The position numbers and the translations under genes are program-made. DNA of 6,237 nucleotides from Opitutia bacterium (GTDB lineage: Bacteria; Verrucomicrobiota; Verrucomicrobiia; Opitutales; Seribacteraceae), in assembly GCA_018646565.1 (NCBI GenBank), contig JABGUO010000509.1, positions 1-6,237 of the forward strand, written 5' to 3'. The notes under the pieces were generated by a model. It was not told where the DNA came from. It saw only the letters and a program-made list of their open reading frames with translations, and did not search any database. Positions 5,978-6,237 of this stretch are shown here, piece by piece; within the stretch, counting starts at the first letter, position 1, and each line of letters begins with the position of its first letter.

Positions 5978-5999
5978 AAACATAATGTTTATTATAAAC
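5978..5999. promoter_or_regulatory. Overlapping palindromes upstream of the second sulfatase (possible operator)
   Basis: Five blocks follow each other: AAAC (5978-5981), ATAAT (5982-5986), GTTT (5987-5990), ATTAT (5991-5995) and AAAC (5996-5999). This creates two perfect 13-base palindromes sharing GTTT (5978-5990 and 5987-5999), each centred on one base, plus a third pairing of ATAAT with ATTAT around GTTT. The cluster ends 14 bases before the sulfatase ATG at 6014. It could be a repressor or activator site or a promoter-overlapping element; AT-richness makes chance possible. Confidence 0.35.
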
Positions 6000-6013
6000 C
6001 TCAATCTTCACCT

Positions 6014-6237
6014 ATGAAAATTTCTTCAGCCAGCCTTTTTACTTTTCTCATAATTGGACTCCTTTGCCAGGCAAAGAAACAGCCCAATGTAATCTACATT
6101 CTGGCCGATGATTTGGGCTATGGGGAGGTGGGCTACAACGGACAAAAGATGATCAAAACGCCCGAATTAGATGCTTTGGCTACAGGTGGCATGCGATTCA
6201 CCGACCATTACTGTGGCAATGCAGTCTGTGCACCATC
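6014..6237 (+). CDS. Second exported sulfatase, 5' part only (cut by window end)
   Basis: The reading frame is open from ATG 6014 to the last base, giving 74 full codons and two bases of the next. The N-terminus [20 protein letters not shown] is a signal peptide; Cys18 follows GLL, a poor lipobox, so ordinary cleavage near the KKQ is more likely. [19 protein letters not shown] (25-43) carries the metal-binding Asp32-Asp33 of type I sulfatases. [18 protein letters not shown] (46-63) is the following family block. The sequence ends in GNAVCAPS, the beginning of the C-x-P-S-R modification motif with Cys72 as the formylglycine precursor; the Ser codon is incomplete, and the Arg lies beyond the window. 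It differs from the first sulfatase (CSPTR, LTDDQG), so it is a different subfamily rather than a recent duplicate. It follows the transporter by 60 bases and may be co-transcribed or use its own promoter. Confidence 0.93.
   Translation, partial: MKISSASLFTFLIIGLLCQAKKQPNVIYILADDLGYGEVGYNGQKMIKTPELDALATGGMRFTDHYCGNAVCAP

Noticed and set aside
53..6237. The two sulfatases as ends of a tandem duplication
   Set aside because: Their active-site contexts differ (CSPTR with LTDDQG versus CAPS with LADDLG) and their signal peptides are unlike, so they are separate subfamilies rather than recent copies.

Overview
The window looks like bacterial chromosome from a sulfatase-rich lineage, most likely Verrucomicrobiota (Opitutia/Puniceicoccales-like), with Planctomycetota or Lentisphaerota/Kiritimatiellota as alternatives. 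This rests on two secreted type I sulfatases, a secreted HGGGW/GGSAGG esterase, and mostly weak or absent Shine-Dalgarno sequences. It is inference: no taxonomic marker gene is present. No tRNA, rRNA, CRISPR array, insertion sequence or phage gene was seen.

Layout. (1) At 53-1831 and 1864-2766 on the + strand, a tight three-gene run encodes an exported formylglycine-type sulfatase with a lipobox, an 87-residue membrane protein of unknown function, and an exported alpha/beta-hydrolase. The gaps are about 30 bases, so one transcript is likely. (2) On the - strand (3328 down to 2777), converging on the esterase, lie a short O6-alkylguanine-DNA alkyltransferase with an intact PCHRV active site and a small two-helix membrane protein. 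The 5' end of the membrane protein looks frameshifted, or uses a TTG start. (3) From a 79-base divergent region the + strand resumes with a GTG-started bitopic membrane protein (3408-3908), a short CvfB-like S1 plus winged-helix RNA-binding protein (3951-4412), an SLC13/DASS-type anion transporter (4538-5953), and the start of a second sulfatase (6014, cut by the window end just after its active-site cysteine).

How the genes may work together (inference). The two sulfatases and the esterase fit removal of sulfate and acyl esters from sulfated, probably algal, polysaccharide outside the cytoplasm. The SLC13 carrier could import a released anion (dicarboxylate or sulfate), but its substrate cannot be read from sequence. 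The alkyltransferase and the CvfB-like protein are general DNA-repair and RNA-binding functions with no evident link to this pathway.

I did not find an obviously new multi-gene system. The best leads are the homopolymer frameshift or recoding site at 2992-3025, the single-S1 CvfB variant, the overlapping palindromes upstream of the second sulfatase, and the esterase whose catalytic acid and histidine are not in canonical motifs.
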